Below are positions 61,419 through 64,000 of a DNA stretch of 64,000 nucleotides, one piece after another (within the stretch, counting starts at the first letter, position 1; each line of letters opens with the position of its first letter). The notes beneath the pieces are model-generated. The model was given only the letters and a program-made list of their open reading frames with translations. It had not been told where the DNA came from and did not search any database. The position numbers were made by a program, and so were the translations under genes. Location: the NCBI RefSeq assembly GCF_009830125.1, contig NZ_WUPT01000002.1, positions 1,088,001 through 1,152,000 on the forward strand. Reading direction: 5' to 3'. The stretch comes from Kangsaoukella pontilimi. Its GTDB lineage: Bacteria; Pseudomonadota; Alphaproteobacteria; Rhodobacterales; Rhodobacteraceae.

Positions 61419-63583
61419 CAGCGAAGCCTTAGCGCGTTCAGCGTGACAAGGATAGACGAGGTCGACATGGCGAGCGCGGCCGCGAGCGGCGTGGCGAGAC
61501 CGGCGAGCGCCAGCGGGATCGAGATGGCGTTGTAGGTCGCGGCGATCCCGAAGTTTTCCAGAATGCGGCGGCGGGCGTTTTTGGCCGTGGCGATGGCGTC
61601 GGTGATCGGGGTCAGCGCGCGTCCGAGCAGTACCATGTCGCTGACGGTGCGTGCAGCGTCGAGGGCTGACGCGGGCGAGATCGAGACATGGGCGGAGGCG
61701 AGCGCGGCGGTGTCGTTCAGCCCGTCGCCCACCATCAGGACGCGGTGACCGTTTGCGGTGAGGCCTTCGATGAAGGTGGCCTTCTCGTCCGGGCGGATAG
61801 CGGCCTGCCAGTGTTCGATCCCGGTGGCGGCGGCGAGGCTTGCGACCGCGTCTTCGGTATCGCCCGACAGCAGGTGAATGGCGTAGCCCCGGTCGCGGAG
61901 CGCGGCCACGGTCTCGGACGCGCCCTCGCGGAGCGTATCGACAAAGTGGAACGCGACGGGGGCGGCGTCGCCCATGGCAAGCCACGTGGCCGTGCCGCCG
62001 CCCATGGGCGCGCCCAGCCAGTCGGCGCGGCCAAGGCGAACGGTCCGGCCCTGCCAGGTGCCTTCGATGCCGTGGCCCGGCACTTCGCGAATGTCGCTCA
62101 CAGCCGCCGGAGCGGCCCAGAGGCCCGCGTGAAGCGCCATCGCCAGCGGGTGGGACGAGGCGGCGGCGAGCGCGCGGGCGACGGCGGCGGCCTCGTCATC
62201 GGCGTCATGGCCGCTGAGGACCGGGTGCCCCTCGGTCAGGGTGCCGGTCTTGTCGAAAACGATCGTGTCCACCTCGGCCAGACGTTCGAGCGCGGTGGCG
62301 TGTTTGATCAGAAGCCCCTGCCGGAACAGGCGGCCCGACGCGGCGGTCGAGACGGCGGGGACGGCAAGGCCAAGGGCGCAGGGGCAGGTGATGATGAGCG
62401 TCGCGACCGCGATATTGAGCGCAAGGCGGACGTCGCCCGTGGCCCACATCCAGCCCGCGAAGGCGGCGAAGGCCAGCAGGTGCACGGCGGGCGCATAGAT
62501 GCGCGCGGCCCGGTCGGCGAGCGACGCGTAGCGGCTTTTGGCGGTCTCGGCCATGGCCACCAGATCGGCCAGCCGGGCAAGCGTCGTGTCCTTGCCCGCG
62601 TACGTGACCTTCAGCGTCAGCGGACCGGTCAGGTTGATCTCGCCCGCGTGCAATTCGGCACCGGGGCCGGCGCGGTCGGGCAGGCTCTCGCCGGTCAGAA
62701 GCGCGCGGTCGACCTCGCTTGTGCCTTCGGTCACGGTGCCGTCGACCGGCACCCGCGCGCCCGGACGGACGAGGAGCAGGTCGCCGGGGAGGAGAGCGGC
62801 GACCGGCACCGTCTCGCCCGTGATCCGGGTCGCGCGGGGCACTTCGAGAGCCGACAGTTCGGCGGCGGCAGAGCGGGCGGCGGTACGGGTGCGCTGATCG
62901 AGATAGCGCCCGCCGAGCAGGAAAAAGGTGAGCGAAAGAGCGGCGTCGAAATAGGCGTGGCTGCCGCCCTCGGCCGTCTCGAAGATCGACATTCCGGCGG
63001 CCAGGAGAATCGCCAGCGAGATCGGCACGTCCATGTTGAGCCGCGCCGCGCCAAGCGCGCGAAGGGCGTTCCGAAAGAAGGGTTGGGCGGAAAAGGCGAT
63101 GGTCGGGATGGCGATTGCGGCGCTGATCCAGTGGAAGAGATCACGGGTGGCGTCGCTGGCACCCGACCAGACCGCGACGCTGAGGAGCATCACGTTCATC
63201 ATGGCAAAGCCCGCCACGCCGAGCCGCATCAGAAGGTCGCGCGAGGCGGCGTCGCCCGTGGTCGCGGCCAGCGCGCCGGGGTCGAGTTCATGCGCCTCAT
63301 AGCCGGCCGCCGTCAGCGCCTCGACCAGCGCCTCGGGCGTCACGCTGTCATCGGCGCGGATGCGGGCGCGTTTCTGGGTCAGGTTCACGCGGGCGTCCGC
63401 CACGCCCGGCACGGCCAGAAGCGCGCGTTCCACGCCCGAGATGCAGGCGGCGCAATGGATCGTGGGCAGGCTGAGATCGAGCCGCGCCTCGCCCGCGCCG
63501 CCACGCCCTGCCAGCGCTTCGGCCGCGGGCGCGGTGGCGCAGGCCGGGCAGGCCTGAAGCGAGGGGTGTTCGGCCAGTGTCAT
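61418..63583 (-). CDS. ccoI: Copper-exporting P-type ATPase for cbb3 oxidase assembly
   Basis: A 721-residue P1B ATPase that delivers copper for cbb3 oxidase maturation (FixI). An N-terminal HMA domain has PTIHCAACISGVERAL; eight membrane helices include the CPC motif TCPCALGLAVPA; the actuator has LLTGESLP; the phosphorylation site is VFDKTGTLTEG; SSHPLAMALH and MVGDGLNDTAAL complete the ATP-binding and hinge parts. Coupled on both sides: ATGA with ccoH, TGATG with ccoS. The cysteine run ACPACATAPAA at residue 11 is an additional metal-like N-terminal feature. Confidence 0.95.
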   Translation of the reverse strand: MTLAEHPSLQACPACATAPAAEALAGRGGAGEARLDLSLPTIHCAACISGVERALLAVPGVADARVNLTQKRARIRADDSVTPEALVEALTAAGYEAHELDPGALAATTGDAASRDLLMRLGVAGFAMMNVMLLSVAVWSGASDATRDLFHWISAAIAIPTIAFSAQPFFRNALRALGAARLNMDVPISLAILLAAGMSIFETAEGGSHAYFDAALSLTFFLLGGRYLDQRTRTAARSAAAELSALEVPRATRITGETVPVAALLPGDLLLVRPGARVPVDGTVTEGTSEVDRALLTGESLPDRAGPGAELHAGEINLTGPLTLKVTYAGKDTTLARLADLVAMAETAKSRYASLADRAARIYAPAVHLLAFAAFAGWMWATGDVRLALNIAVATLIITCPCALGLAVPAVSTAASGRLFRQGLLIKHATALERLAEVDTIVFDKTGTLTEGHPVLSGHDADDEAAAVARALAAASSHPLAMALHAGLWAAPAAVSDIREVPGHGIEGTWQGRTVRLGRADWLGAPMGGGTATWLAMGDAAPVAFHFVDTLREGASETVAALRDRGYAIHLLSGDTEDAVASLAAATGIEHWQAAIRPDEKATFIEGLTANGHRVLMVGDGLNDTAALASAHVSISPASALDAARTVSDMVLLGRALTPITDAIATAKNARRRILENFGIAATYNAISIPLALAGLATPLAAALAMSTSSILVTLNALRLR

Positions 63584-64000
63584 CTGGGCACGTAGAGCGC
63601 GAGGCGCTTCTCATAGGGGGTGCCGTCGGGGGCCGTCGCCTTGAGCCGCACGGTCCAGTGGCCCGAGGCCAGATCGACCGGGGCGCTGTATTGGCCGCCC
63701 GAATAGGTCATCTCGGGCGTCTGGTCCTGACCCGACGTGGTCTTGCGCCCGATCAGTAGCGAAAGGTCGTTGGCCCGGACGGGGCGGCCATCGGCGTCGG
63801 TGATGGCGAGCGACAACGTGCCGTTCTCGTGACCGAGCGCCACGTCCCAGCCAAGCGCCTCCTGCGCCGCGCGGCGGGCATCGAAGCTCTGGCTCGCCAC
63901 GTAGGAGTTCTTCACCTCCAGTCCGGGGAAGGTCGAGACCGCCTTGAAGGCCATGGTCATGTTCACGGCGATGATGACGGCGAAGGCCGAGGCGGTAACG
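63580..64000 (-). CDS. ccoH: FixH/CcoH family protein, 5' end outside the window
   Basis: About 139 codons of FixH, a membrane-anchored protein essential for cbb3 oxidase assembly. At the right edge the membrane helix reads VTASAFAVIIAVNMTMAF; then FPGLEVKNSYVASQSFDARR, the FixH hallmark, and a beta-rich C-terminal domain ending LYVPR. The reading frame is still open at 64000, so the start is outside; the ATG at 63966 is internal to the helix. Overlaps ccoI by ATGA. The ccoNOQP structural genes and ccoG are presumably to the right. Confidence 0.92.
   Translation of the reverse strand, partial: VTASAFAVIIAVNMTMAFKAVSTFPGLEVKNSYVASQSFDARRAAQEALGWDVALGHENGTLSLAITDADGRPVRANDLSLLIGRKTTSGQDQTPEMTYSGGQYSAPVDLASGHWTVRLKATAPDGTPYEKRLALYVPR

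Overview
The window looks like a chromosomal segment of a marine-type alphaproteobacterium of the Rhodobacteraceae (Roseobacter group). The grounds are the high G+C content, the core gene blocks (ybeY-corC-lnt-metK, rpsA, ihfB-lapA-trpF, glnK-amtB, recJ-glpX, ccoH-ccoI-ccoS), a SAM/SAH-type riboswitch in front of metK (a class described from Rhodobacterales), and a family of G+C-rich intergenic hairpin elements scattered between genes. The genus cannot be fixed from sequence alone.

Layout. 1-11931: an alpha/beta-galactoside utilisation locus. On the minus strand, from 9896 down to the left edge, lie an ABC substrate-binding protein, two permeases (with an MmcQ/YjbR gene between them), a GH36 alpha-galactosidase, an SDR dehydrogenase, 2-keto-3-deoxygalactonokinase, KDPGal aldolase, an SMP-30 lactonase and a GH42 beta-galactosidase cut by the window edge. 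Divergently, on the plus strand, are an IclR regulator and the ABC ATPase. Together they read as import of galactosides, hydrolysis, and oxidation of galactose by the De Ley-Doudoroff route; galactonate dehydratase is not in the window. 12304-17162: ybeY, corC, lnt, riboswitch, metK, cmk. 17144-19773: a Trk/Ktr potassium system and a methyltransferase-like membrane protein. 20013-25587: rpsA with a strong terminator, an EamA transporter, a SnoaL-LuxR regulator with a small upstream gene, ihfB, lapA and trpF. 25742-32953: a class A penicillin-binding protein, glnK-amtB, small membrane proteins, trpA, ychF and tRNA-Ser.

32954-56412 is the accessory region. It lies between tRNA-Ser(GCT) and tRNA-Glu(TTC), whose 3' ends both point inward. 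It holds a plus-strand array: a class 3 lipase-like protein, a 1637-residue beta-rich protein with five degenerate repeats about 117 residues apart, two further giant proteins of unknown family (695 and 1335 residues), a kelch-type protein and a secreted propeller-like protein, many of them translationally coupled. Directly downstream is a signalling cassette: a membrane cyclic-nucleotide-binding-domain (CNB) protein, a membrane histidine kinase, a receiver protein, a receiver-adenylate cyclase, and a second membrane CNB protein convergent with it. Both CNB proteins have Ala where the cyclic-phosphate-binding Arg is expected. I regard this pairing of a giant-protein operon with a cAMP cassette as the best candidate for an undescribed system; its function is unknown.

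56563-64000: recJ, glpX, purA, a DUF2842 protein, and the ccoS-ccoI-ccoH end of a cbb3 oxidase assembly operon, cut by the right edge. No rRNA, CRISPR array, transposase or integrase was found.
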